A stretch of 64,000 bases of DNA from Nonomuraea aurantiaca (GTDB taxonomy: Bacteria > Actinomycetota > Actinomycetes > Streptosporangiales > Streptosporangiaceae). The stretch covers positions 1 to 64,000 of the forward strand of contig NZ_JAIWNB010000009.1 in assembly GCF_020215705.1 (NCBI RefSeq), given 5' to 3'. The position numbers and the translations under genes were made by a program. Positions 6,291 to 14,880 of the stretch are shown here, piece after piece. The stretch's first letter is position 1. The number at the start of each line of letters is the position of its first letter. The notes beneath the pieces were generated by a model. It was not told where the DNA came from. It saw only the letters and a program-made list of their open reading frames with translations, and searched no databases.

Positions 6291-8951
6291 TGTCAGGAAG
6301 TCCTGGAGTTCGCGGTGCCGGAACTGGTAGGTGGCGCCGCTGACGCGCAGCAGCCGGGCCTCGCAGGCCCAGTCGAGGAAGGTCCACAGCCGCAACGGAA
6401 GCACCCCGCGCGCGGCCGCGATGATCAGGCCGATCATGGTACGGGACCAGGCGACCGCGCCGAAGGCGAGGCCGAAGGTCACCCCGCCGATGAGCGCGCA
6501 GGCCAGCGACTGGACGACGCCCTGGTTCATGACGAACACCAGGAAGGCCGCGACACCGCCGGTGAGCCCGAAGGCCACGCCGATCATCGGGTTGCGGTGG
6601 AGCGCCTCTCGCGGGTGGGCCAGCTCCGCGTCCTCGCTCCAGCCGCCCGTAGTGATCTTGAAGAGGACCCCGAGCGCGAAGGCCAGGGCGAAGGCTCCGA
6701 TGATCTCCGCGGTCAGTGCCACCGGCCCGGCGCCGGCCAGGCGCAGCGGCGGCAGTCCCGTCAGAGCGCCGCACAGCCCGAAGCCCAGCAGGGTGACCGG
6801 CTCCGCGCGGACCGCCTCGGAGATGGTCATGCGCTCGCCCTGCCGGGCGGCGGCGGTCAGTCCGATGACCGCGCCGAACACCGCGCCCCCAGCCGCCCCC
6901 GCGGCGATGGCGAAGCCGGGACCGAAGACCCGGCCTTCGGTCAGCACGAGCCCGGTCAGGCCGCAGAGCGCGCCGACCGGGCCGCCCGCCAGGGCGCCGA
7001 ACAGACCGCCGATCACGCGTCGCCGGCGAGGGACGTTGGCCCGCCCACCGGACGCGGTCGGCCATTGCGACATCGACAGGCCGGTGGCGATGACCACCCA
7101 GCCCGCCATGAGCGACAAGGTGAGTCCCTCCCCGAGCCAGTCGCGCGGGTCACCGGGCCGGTCGACCGCCGACCCGGCCCAGAACGCCAGCATGGCGACG
7201 ACGGCGAAGACCACGCAGCACAAGCAGTGCACCGCCCGTACCCGGCGCTGGCCGCCGATCGGCCACAGCAGGTGCGGAACGATGTCGATCGGCGTCATAC
7301 CGGGCGGCGGCCGATCCGTCTCGGTGGTACGGGTGGCCTGCCATCGCAGGTGGGCGGCCAGGTTCTCCAGCCAGGACCGCACCTGTTCTGGACGGTACGG
7401 AGTGCCGTGGGCCGCGCGTGGAGCCAGCGCGGTCGCCGCCGGCACGTACGCGCCGAGCAGCCTGCGGGCGATCCGCGCCGCCGCCGCGCGCGGGTCGGGA
7501 TCCGGGTCGACACGGAGCAGGTCGTCCGGGTCGGCACCGGACTCCACCGCGGTCACGGTCAGCAACAGGCGCCACGGCGTGGCCAGGGCGGCGTGCACGG
7601 CCCTCCCGGACGGTCCGGACAGCGCGGCGTGCAGGCCGTCGCGGTGGATGTCGCAGGGATGGCCGTCCGGCCAGCGGGTGCGCAGGTACGCGTTGATCTG
7701 GTCGATGGTCAGGTCGTACAGGTGGATCCGGGTGGCGTTGTCGAGCCCGGCGCGGACATGGGACAGCTCGGTGTGGCGGGCCGCTCGGCAGGTCACGACG
7801 ACCGCCCCCGGCCGCCGGCCGGAAAGGTCGCTGTAGCGGTTGAGCTCGGTCAGCAGGCCGATCGCCCGGCGGGGCGGCCCCATGGGCGGCTCGGGGTCCA
7901 GCTCGTCGAGCCCGTCCAGCACCGGCAGCACCTGGCGGTCCCGTACCAGCCGCTCCGCGTCCTTGGCCGCGAGCCCGAAGTCCTGCACCAGCTGTTCGGC
8001 CAGCCATGGTTCGAACGGGCTGCCCAAGGTCCATCGGGCGGCGTCCAGGCGTACCGGGACCAGCTGGGGGTGGCCGGGCTGTTCGGCGCCGGTCAGGAAG
8101 GGCTCCAGCAGTTGCAGCACCAGCTCTATGGCGAGCACCGTCTTGCCCGCTCCCGACTCGCCCACGATCAGCAGGCGCCGCGATTGCAGGCCGCTGAAGA
8201 AGCGGCCGATCGACTGCGGGCCGTCCTTCATCTGGCCGATGGCGTCGTTCGTCTCGCCGGTGGCGTCGTCCAGACGGACGGGGTCCTCGTACGGGCCGAA
8301 GGAGACCGGCGCGATGGTGTAGCCGCCGAGCAGCCCCTTACGGGCCCTGTCCTCCTCCCGGGCCACCCGCCGCGCCAGGAGCTCGGCGGCGGGGTCCCGC
8401 CCGAGGCCACCGGTGGTCTCCGCGTCGGTCGCCGCGATCCCGACCACCCCGCCCATCGCGACCGCCGCGACCGCCTCCGCAGCGACCATCGACAACGCCT
8501 CCGCCGCGAGCATCTCGGCCGCGATCGCCGTGGACGCCGCCGGGTCCGCCTGCGGCGCGATCGTCGAGGACGTCCGCCGCTCGATGCCGGAAGAGGGCGG
8601 TGTGCGAGGGACCGGCCCGGCCAAGGCGGTCCTGGCCACCCGCCAGCGTTCGAGCTCGCCGGGGATCAGCTCGGCCGGATAGTCGCAGTAACGGAAGCAG
8701 GCGGTGACGAACGCCTTGACGAAGTCCCACCGTGGCAGCCGGTCGGTCTGTCGGAGAACATACGAGGTCGTGCTTTTGGGCAACGCGTCGATCGTGGCTC
8801 CGTCCGAGGTCACCGTCTGGCCGCCGAGAGAGCGCAGCCTGCTCAGCGACGGCTCGCCCGCCCATCGTTTGAGCCGGGCCAGCGACCGGACGAAGTCCGC
8901 GGCGCTGGCGGCCTCGGTGGGATCGGGTGGACGGGGGTGGTCTGCGGCCAT
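6273..8951 (-). CDS. NACHT-domain STAND NTPase with N-terminal HTH-like region and C-terminal membrane domain
   Basis: An 892-aa protein. Residues 20-110 form an XRE-like helical region (LSRLRSLGG, LPKSTTSYVLRQTDRLPRWD) typical of actinobacterial STAND proteins. A low-complexity Ala-rich linker follows. The NACHT core has Walker A GESGAGKT at 264-271 and Walker B VLPVLDGLDELDP near 341-353. From about residue 585 there are many hydrophobic Gly/Ala-rich segments, probably six to eight membrane helices, followed by a short cytosolic tail. The ATG at 8951 overlaps the stop of the upstream gene (TGATG), showing translational coupling; the longer open frame to 9008 is not needed. Likely a membrane-bound sensor-switch; ligand unknown. 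Confidence 0.85.
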   Translation of the reverse strand: MAADHPRPPDPTEAASAADFVRSLARLKRWAGEPSLSRLRSLGGQTVTSDGATIDALPKSTTSYVLRQTDRLPRWDFVKAFVTACFRYCDYPAELIPGELERWRVARTALAGPVPRTPPSSGIERRTSSTIAPQADPAASTAIAAEMLAAEALSMVAAEAVAAVAMGGVVGIAATDAETTGGLGRDPAAELLARRVAREEDRARKGLLGGYTIAPVSFGPYEDPVRLDDATGETNDAIGQMKDGPQSIGRFFSGLQSRRLLIVGESGAGKTVLAIELVLQLLEPFLTGAEQPGHPQLVPVRLDAARWTLGSPFEPWLAEQLVQDFGLAAKDAERLVRDRQVLPVLDGLDELDPEPPMGPPRRAIGLLTELNRYSDLSGRRPGAVVVTCRAARHTELSHVRAGLDNATRIHLYDLTIDQINAYLRTRWPDGHPCDIHRDGLHAALSGPSGRAVHAALATPWRLLLTVTAVESGADPDDLLRVDPDPDPRAAAARIARRLLGAYVPAATALAPRAAHGTPYRPEQVRSWLENLAAHLRWQATRTTETDRPPPGMTPIDIVPHLLWPIGGQRRVRAVHCLCCVVFAVVAMLAFWAGSAVDRPGDPRDWLGEGLTLSLMAGWVVIATGLSMSQWPTASGGRANVPRRRRVIGGLFGALAGGPVGALCGLTGLVLTEGRVFGPGFAIAAGAAGGAVFGAVIGLTAAARQGERMTISEAVRAEPVTLLGFGLCGALTGLPPLRLAGAGPVALTAEIIGAFALAFALGVLFKITTGGWSEDAELAHPREALHRNPMIGVAFGLTGGVAAFLVFVMNQGVVQSLACALIGGVTFGLAFGAVAWSRTMIGLIIAAARGVLPLRLWTFLDWACEARLLRVSGATYQFRHRELQDFLTPPETD

Positions 8952-9601
8952 CAGTGCTTCGTCCTCACCAGCGACCACTCGAATCGGGTCCTGCCACGCC
9001 GGGGACACCGGCCGTCCAGGTAGGTGCCCGCCAGCGTCTGGACATGACGTGACTCCATCAGGAAGTCGCGCGCCTCATCGGACTCCACCAGCTCCCGGCC
9101 GACCGCGATGGGCACGAACCCGTGCCGGGGGATGTAGACCCATCGGCCGCGGTCCCAGTCATAGGGATCGAACCAGTGGTGGCGGACCGTGCCCGACATC
9201 CGCACCTCCAGACCGGCCCGGGTCAGGACGAACGAGCCCTGCGAGCGCAGCAGGCTCATCCGGCTGACGTAGAAGAGCTCCGTGCCGATGAACGCGTTGA
9301 TCCGGGCGTCCCAGTAATCGTGCAGCCAGGTCGAGGCGCCGTCGCCCAACCCTTTCGCCTCTCGTACGAGCTGCCGCTCGAACCGGTGCTGGTTCTTCTG
9401 CTCGGCCTTCTTGATCACCTTGAACGAGCGGAGCCAGCGCAGGCACATCGTCCTGGAGGCACCGGCACCGTCCATGAAGTGCTCCAGGAAGTCGGACGCC
9501 ATCGGGTGGATCTCCCGGCCTTCCGCGACGATCGAGCGGAACAACGCGGCCAGTTCCGGGACGGGCCTGCCCGTCCGTCGCCGGAAACCTCGCAGGAACA
9601 T
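8951..9601 (-). CDS. Unknown protein linking two STAND NTPases
   Basis: A 216-aa soluble protein with no signal peptide or membrane helix. The first half is helical (FLEHFMDGAGASRTMCLRWL, KKAEQKNQHRFERQLVREAK). The second half is beta-rich with an aromatic and charged segment (GTVRHHWFDPYDWDRGRW) and many Arg residues. I do not recognise the family. It lies between the nSTAND-WD40 gene (78 bases upstream) and the NACHT gene (overlapping TGATG), so all three probably form one operon, and this protein may be the effector or partner of one of the NTPases (inference only). Confidence 0.7.
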   Translation of the reverse strand: MFLRGFRRRTGRPVPELAALFRSIVAEGREIHPMASDFLEHFMDGAGASRTMCLRWLRSFKVIKKAEQKNQHRFERQLVREAKGLGDGASTWLHDYWDARINAFIGTELFYVSRMSLLRSQGSFVLTRAGLEVRMSGTVRHHWFDPYDWDRGRWVYIPRHGFVPIAVGRELVESDEARDFLMESRHVQTLAGTYLDGRCPRRGRTRFEWSLVRTKH

Positions 9602-9679
9602 GCTCGCTACTCTCTCCGTGGTGGATTCCAGTGGTGGACCCCAGGGGGAACCCAGTGGGTTCCGGTGGGGGTCCCTGGG

Positions 9680-12600
9680 TCATGGACACGTCTGCCGGTA
9701 CGTCTCCTCCCGTACGTAGCTCTCCCATTCGTCGCGAGTCAGCGAGCGGCCCGCGTTGGCGCACGCCGCGGCCACCGGGTCGGCGGGCAGGCGGACGTTC
9801 CACAGCCGCGCGGTCCCGTCACCGGCCACCGTGGCGACGGCCGTCCCGTCCCGGCTGTAGGCGATCGCGGTCACGGCGCGGGTGTGGCCGATCAAGGGGG
9901 TGCTGAGCTGCCGGTGGCTGCGCACGTCCCACAGCCGCACCACGTCGGCGGAGCCGGTGGCGAGGATCTGTCCGTCCGGGCTGAAGGCGAAGGTGTTGAT
10001 CGCGCCGTCCTCGGCGATCAGGGCGATGCCGAGCGTGCGGTGCCGCACCACGTCCCAGAACCGGACGCTGGAGTCGGCGGCCGTGAGTGCCAGCGTCCGC
10101 CCGTCGGGGCTGAACGCCAGGTCGTTGACGAACCCGGCGTTGGCCGCGGGCGGCGAGCCCCCGATCGGGCGGCGGGTGGCCACGTCGAAGAGCCGCACCT
10201 GGTTGTCGTAGCCCGTGGTCGCCAGGGTCGAGCCGTCGGGGCTGATCGCCATCGCCGTGAGGACGTCGGTGTGGTCGGGGACGCTGATGCGCGGCCCGGT
10301 CTCCCGGCGGCTCGCGACGTCCCAGAACGCGACGGCCTTGTCCTGCTGGACGGCGATGTACCTGCCGTCGGGGCTGAGCCTGGCCAAGCCCTTGAGCGTC
10401 GCCTCATGGACGAGCTCGCGGCGGCTCGCGACGTCCCAGAGCCGCAGGCCGTCCGAGCTGGACGTCATGAGCGTCCGCCCGTCGCGGGTGAATTCGATCG
10501 TGTACACGGATCGGCGCGCGCCCCGGGGACGTAGCGGCGGGCCGAGGCGACGCTGGGTGGCCACGTCCCACAGCTGGATCGCGGGGTCCATCGGGTCGGC
10601 CACGCCGGTGGCCAGGATCCGTCCGTCCGGGCTCAGCGCGACGGCGGCCTGTGCGGGCATCGAGGTCCCGACCTGCAAGTGGATCTGGGGGTCGGCCAGC
10701 CGTACGACGCCGTCGTCGCCGGCGGCGGCGAGCAGCTTCCCGTCCGGGCTGAACGCCACGCGCTCGACACCCATGCCATTGTCGGCGAGCGCGGTCAGCT
10801 GCCGGCGGCTGGCCGTGTCCCACAGGACGGTGCGGCCGGTGTCTCCGGCGGTGGCGAGCCGGGTGCCGTCCGGGCTGAAGGCGATCGCGTTGAAAGCGGT
10901 ACGGCGGTCGCTGAGCGCACCTGTCTGCTTCCGCGTGGCCACCTTCCACAGCCGGGCGGTGTGGTCCCAGCTCACGGTCGCGAGGGTCGTGCTGTCCGGG
11001 CTGAAGGCGAGATTGGTGATGGTGTCGGTGTGCCCGGCGAGCGGGGCGCCGAGCCGGCCGGAGGTGGCGATGTCCCAGAGCTGTGCGCTCTTCTTTTTCG
11101 CGACGGCCAGCGTCTTTCCGTCCGGGCTGAACGCCACCGCCCTGATGATGGACGAGAGGTCCTGTCCGTAGTCGGCGCGGCCCAGCGGAGTCCCGTGCTG
11201 ACGGTGCGTGGTCGCGTCCCACTGCCGGACGATGCCTCTGAAGTCGCCGGTCGCGAGGGTCTTCCCGTCCGGGTTGTAGGCGAGTGCCGACACGACCTCC
11301 TCGTGATCCAGCGGGGCGCCCAGGTCGCGACGGGTGGCCACGTCGTAGAACCGGACGGTGTCGAGACACGACGTGGCCAGCGTACGGCCATCGGGGCTCA
11401 GGGCCAGCTTGACGGCTGAGCACTCGTACTGCGGACGGGTGATCGGGGCGCCGAGCTGCCGCCGCGTCGCTATGTCCCAGAACCGCGCGGTGCCGTCGTC
11501 GCTTCCTGTCACGACGAACGAACCGTCGGGACTGAACGCCAGATCCGTGATGCCTCTCGTGTGCCCGGTGAGGGTCCCCCGGCCAGTGCGGGTCGCCGCG
11601 ACCAGCACGCGGTTGCGGGCCTCGTCGGTCTCGGCGATCCGCCACGCCGCCACGGCCAGCAGCGAGGACAGGGGGACGTCGCCGGTGATCTCGCTCTGCG
11701 CCGCAACCTGGCGGGAGGTCGCCGCCCCGCGTTGCCGATCGGCCTCGTTCGCGGCGTTGACGGCGGCGCCGGCTGCGATGAGCGCGAGGACCGACAGCGC
11801 CGCGAGACCGGCCATGACCAGCCGGCGGCGGCGGCCGGTCCGTAGCACCGCGCGGGTCGATGCCGCGACGAAGCGCTCGGCGGTCGGGCCGGGCGGTGGA
11901 AAGCTGTCAGGGTCGCGGTCCCAGCGGTGCCGGCTGTCCTGAACCGCCAGCAACCGGGCGCCCCGGTAGAGGAAGGCGGGGTCGCGGTGGTGTTCGGCCC
12001 ATTGGGCGGCGTCGTCGATGAGGCTGCTGTACACCGTCTGTGCGGTGAAGTCGGGCTCGAGCCATTGGCACAGGGTCGGCCAGGCGATCAGCAGCGCGTC
12101 ATGGGCGATCTCGACGGCGTCCTCGTGCAGCGTGACCAGGCGCTGGTCGGCGAAGGCGGACAGCAACGACGCCACCTGGCCGCGCCGATCCGCCGACAGC
12201 GCCGACGCGGCGGCGTGGATCTCGGTCAGCGTGGCCCTGCGCCGGGCCACCCGGCCGCCCGCGGTGATCAAGGTCATGCGCCGGAAGACTCTGAGCGCGG
12301 TCTTGCGGTCCTCCGCCGACAGCCGTTCGAGGATCTCGTCGGCCGTACGCCGCACGGAGTCGCGGACCCGGCCGGACTCCTCGTACCCCCGGACGGTCAG
12401 CCGGCCGTGCTCACGTCTCTCCCAGGTGTTGCGCAGAGCCTGCGAAAGCAGGGGCAGGGCGCCGGCCTCGTAGCCGCCCCCGGTGGCCTGATCGACGCGT
12501 AACTCGCCCAGGATGGTCTCCACCAGACCGGGCTCGATCTCCAGGCCCACCGCCGCCGCGGGACCGGTGATGGCCAGCCGGAGATCCGACTCCGACATCG

Positions 12601-13273
12601 GCTCGACGATGACCTGGCCGTCCTGGATGGCCTCGGCCAGCTGCGGATAGGCCGCGCAGCGGTCCCAGTAGTCCGCGCGTACACCGACGATCACTCCGGC
12701 GCCCCGCGGGCCTTCGGCCAGGGCGTGCAGCGCCCCGACGAACGCCTGGCGCTCCTGCTCGTCGCTCACCAGGGTGAACAGTTCCTCGAACTGATCGACC
12801 ACCAGGATGAGCCGGCCGTCCGGCGGGAGAACCTCGGGCGCCATCCGTCCCGGATCGTCGCGCAGCCGCTCGTACACCGTTTCGACGTGCTCGCCGAACG
12901 CCTTCGCCCACTCTTCGGCGAGTGCCCGCAGCGGTGTCGAGGTCGGCGTGATGAGCAGGCGCGGCCAATGCCGCGAGCCGGCGACCGGCAGCATCTCCTG
13001 GGCCAGCGCCGGCAGCAGTCCCGCCCGCAACAGCGACGACTTGCCCACACCCGAGGCCCCCGAGACCAGCAGGACGGTCCCGTGCCCGTCCAGGCGCGCG
13101 CCCAGGCGGTCGACGAGGCTGTGGGTCGCCCGTGCGCGGCCGAAGAAGAACTCGGTCTTCTCCCTCTCGAACGGCACAAGTCCTTGGTAGGGGCACACCT
13201 CGCCCCCGTCGTCGGACGGCGACGGCACCTGGGCCTGCGATCGGCCGTTGCCGCCTTCGTCCCCGTCGCTCAT
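9680..13273 (-). CDS. nSTAND1 NTPase with transmembrane segment and WD40 repeats
   Basis: A 1197-aa protein. The nSTAND1 domain begins at CPYQGLVPFEREKTEFFFGR (residues 27-46) with Walker A GASGVGKS at 72-79 and Walker B LILVVDQFEELF near 155. A single hydrophobic stretch (LVMAGLAALSVLALIAAGAAV) lies near 490-510. From about 550 to 1170 there are roughly fourteen WD40-type repeats, each with FSPDG and ending in xxWD or similar, enough for two propellers. There is no caspase- or trypsin-like N-terminal effector, unlike many relatives, so the output domain may be supplied by a neighbour. Start uncertain: ATG at 13273 or 13282, neither with a good ribosome site. Confidence 0.87.
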   Translation of the reverse strand: MSDGDEGGNGRSQAQVPSPSDDGGEVCPYQGLVPFEREKTEFFFGRARATHSLVDRLGARLDGHGTVLLVSGASGVGKSSLLRAGLLPALAQEMLPVAGSRHWPRLLITPTSTPLRALAEEWAKAFGEHVETVYERLRDDPGRMAPEVLPPDGRLILVVDQFEELFTLVSDEQERQAFVGALHALAEGPRGAGVIVGVRADYWDRCAAYPQLAEAIQDGQVIVEPMSESDLRLAITGPAAAVGLEIEPGLVETILGELRVDQATGGGYEAGALPLLSQALRNTWERREHGRLTVRGYEESGRVRDSVRRTADEILERLSAEDRKTALRVFRRMTLITAGGRVARRRATLTEIHAAASALSADRRGQVASLLSAFADQRLVTLHEDAVEIAHDALLIAWPTLCQWLEPDFTAQTVYSSLIDDAAQWAEHHRDPAFLYRGARLLAVQDSRHRWDRDPDSFPPPGPTAERFVAASTRAVLRTGRRRRLVMAGLAALSVLALIAAGAAVNAANEADRQRGAATSRQVAAQSEITGDVPLSSLLAVAAWRIAETDEARNRVLVAATRTGRGTLTGHTRGITDLAFSPDGSFVVTGSDDGTARFWDIATRRQLGAPITRPQYECSAVKLALSPDGRTLATSCLDTVRFYDVATRRDLGAPLDHEEVVSALAYNPDGKTLATGDFRGIVRQWDATTHRQHGTPLGRADYGQDLSSIIRAVAFSPDGKTLAVAKKKSAQLWDIATSGRLGAPLAGHTDTITNLAFSPDSTTLATVSWDHTARLWKVATRKQTGALSDRRTAFNAIAFSPDGTRLATAGDTGRTVLWDTASRRQLTALADNGMGVERVAFSPDGKLLAAAGDDGVVRLADPQIHLQVGTSMPAQAAVALSPDGRILATGVADPMDPAIQLWDVATQRRLGPPLRPRGARRSVYTIEFTRDGRTLMTSSSDGLRLWDVASRRELVHEATLKGLARLSPDGRYIAVQQDKAVAFWDVASRRETGPRISVPDHTDVLTAMAISPDGSTLATTGYDNQVRLFDVATRRPIGGSPPAANAGFVNDLAFSPDGRTLALTAADSSVRFWDVVRHRTLGIALIAEDGAINTFAFSPDGQILATGSADVVRLWDVRSHRQLSTPLIGHTRAVTAIAYSRDGTAVATVAGDGTARLWNVRLPADPVAAACANAGRSLTRDEWESYVREETYRQTCP

Positions 13274-13524
13274 GGCCTTCATTCTGGCCAATTCCGGCGA
13301 TGCTCATCAATTGCCTTAAAACCGCGAAGGCATCTGTCGCGGGCGAGTCCGAGAGATAACCGCAGGTGGCGATCGTCCCGTCCGTCCCAAGGCCGTCCGA
13401 TTCCGTTCGCTTTCGTCCAACGGTGGCGTGAACAGCTGGAAAGCGCTTTCGATGTACGTGGGGATCTCGCCGGCAGGGGCGGCGAGAAAAAACGGGGCGG
13501 CTCCCTGGATAGGAGCACAAATCA

Positions 13525-14880
13525 ATGAACGACAATCACGTTCGGTTGACCACTTCCCTACCGACGGAGGTCATACGGTGTCCCGAGGCCGAGTTGGCTT
13601 TGGGGGCGCTGCTACGCGGATGGCGGGGGCGTGCGCTGCTGACTCAGGAGCAACTGGCTCAACGTACCGGCCTCAATGTCCGGACCGTCCGCCGGTTGGA
13701 GCACAACGTGCTGCAGCATCCGCGCATCACGTCGATCCTGCTGCTGGCGGAGGCGTTGGAGCTGGACGACGAGGAGCGCGCGATGCTGGCCGCCGTCGCT
13801 CGCGGCCCGTCGGCCTCCCCCGAACGCGGCGATCCGGAAGAGACCGGCCCGGCGCCGGCAGCGGTGACCGTTCCGCGACAGCTACCAGCCGATGTTGCGG
13901 CTTTTGTTGGCCGAAAGCGTGAACTGACGGCTTTGTCGGATTACCAGAATGTGAACACGGCGACGATCATCGCCATTGACGGCATGGCCGGAGTCGGAAA
14001 GACGGCGCTGGCCGTTCACGCCGCTCACCAGCTCAGCTCCCGGTTTCCCGACGGCCAGCTGTTCGTGAACCTCCACGGTCATACCCGGGAAACGACACCC
14101 GTCGATCCGCGTGACGCGCTCGCCCGCATGCTTCGCGCACTCGGCGTCTCTGATGAGCGCGTTCCCGGGCATATCGATGACCGCGCGGCGCTGTATCGCA
14201 GCATTGTGGCCGACCGAAAATTCCTGATCGTGCTGGACAATGCCGCCGACGAGGATCAGGTCCGCCCATTGCTGCCCGCCGGACCTGGCTGCCTCCTGAT
14301 CGTCACCAGCCGCCGCCGGCTGATCGGCCTGGACGACACGCGCACCTTGTCGCTGGACGTCCCGCCGCTGGAGGAGGCGGTCGCCCTGTTCATCCGCACG
14401 GCCGGGCGGGAGCAGGTCGGGGACGCGCCGAAGGGTGTGCTGACGGAGACCGTGGAGCGGTGTGGGCGGCTTCCGCTCGCCATCCGCATCGCCGCCGTCC
14501 GGCTTCGGGCGCATCCGACCTGGAGCGTGCGGCATCTGCTCGACCGGTTGAACGATGATCGGCTGTCCGAGCTGACGACCGGGCGGCACAGCGTCACCGC
14601 CGCCCTGGATCTGTCCTATCAGCGGCTACCCGAGGACCAGCGACGCGTGTACCGGCTGCTGGGCTCGCAGGCCGGCACCGAGTTCGGCGTCGACGAGGCC
14701 GCGGCCGTGCAGCACACGACAGTGGTGCGGGCGAGGCGGCAGCTGGATCAGCTGCTGGACGTCCACCTCTTGCAGGAGCCCGCACCCTGCCGGTACCGCT
14801 TCCATGATCTGGTGCGCGACCACGTCTCGGTCCTGCTTCACCGCACGCCGTGCGAGACCGCTCGGGCGAATTCCGCTTGA
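13525..14880 (+). CDS. XRE-family regulator with NB-ARC NTPase domain, without TPR region
   Basis: A 451-aa protein. Residues 24-92 are an XRE HTH (LTQEQLAQRTGLNVRTVRRLEH). The NB-ARC domain starts at AFVGRKREL (126-134) with Walker A GMAGVGKT at 153-160 and Walker B FLIVLDNAADE near 235. The winged-helix part follows (LDLSYQRLPEDQRRVYRLLG), and the protein then stops at the point where relatives usually continue with several hundred residues of TPR repeats. AGGAG lies 9 bases before the ATG. It is divergent from the nSTAND-WD40 gene and its stop abuts the stop of the convergent PI-PLC-like gene. It may be a short form or a C-terminal truncation. Confidence 0.83.
   Translation: MNDNHVRLTTSLPTEVIRCPEAELALGALLRGWRGRALLTQEQLAQRTGLNVRTVRRLEHNVLQHPRITSILLLAEALELDDEERAMLAAVARGPSASPERGDPEETGPAPAAVTVPRQLPADVAAFVGRKRELTALSDYQNVNTATIIAIDGMAGVGKTALAVHAAHQLSSRFPDGQLFVNLHGHTRETTPVDPRDALARMLRALGVSDERVPGHIDDRAALYRSIVADRKFLIVLDNAADEDQVRPLLPAGPGCLLIVTSRRRLIGLDDTRTLSLDVPPLEEAVALFIRTAGREQVGDAPKGVLTETVERCGRLPLAIRIAAVRLRAHPTWSVRHLLDRLNDDRLSELTTGRHSVTAALDLSYQRLPEDQRRVYRLLGSQAGTEFGVDEAAAVQHTTVVRARRQLDQLLDVHLLQEPAPCRYRFHDLVRDHVSVLLHRTPCETARANSA

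Noticed and set aside
6315-9023. 902-codon open frame on the plus strand opposite the NACHT gene
   Set aside because: It is a shadow frame caused by high GC third positions; the product is low-complexity Arg/Gly/Gln sequence with no domain. The same holds for other long antisense frames, such as 2862-3890, 19053-20099 and 61641-63719.
6273-14880. Prophage or integrative element
   Set aside because: No integrase, tRNA, attachment-site pair or phage structural gene is visible around the STAND genes.
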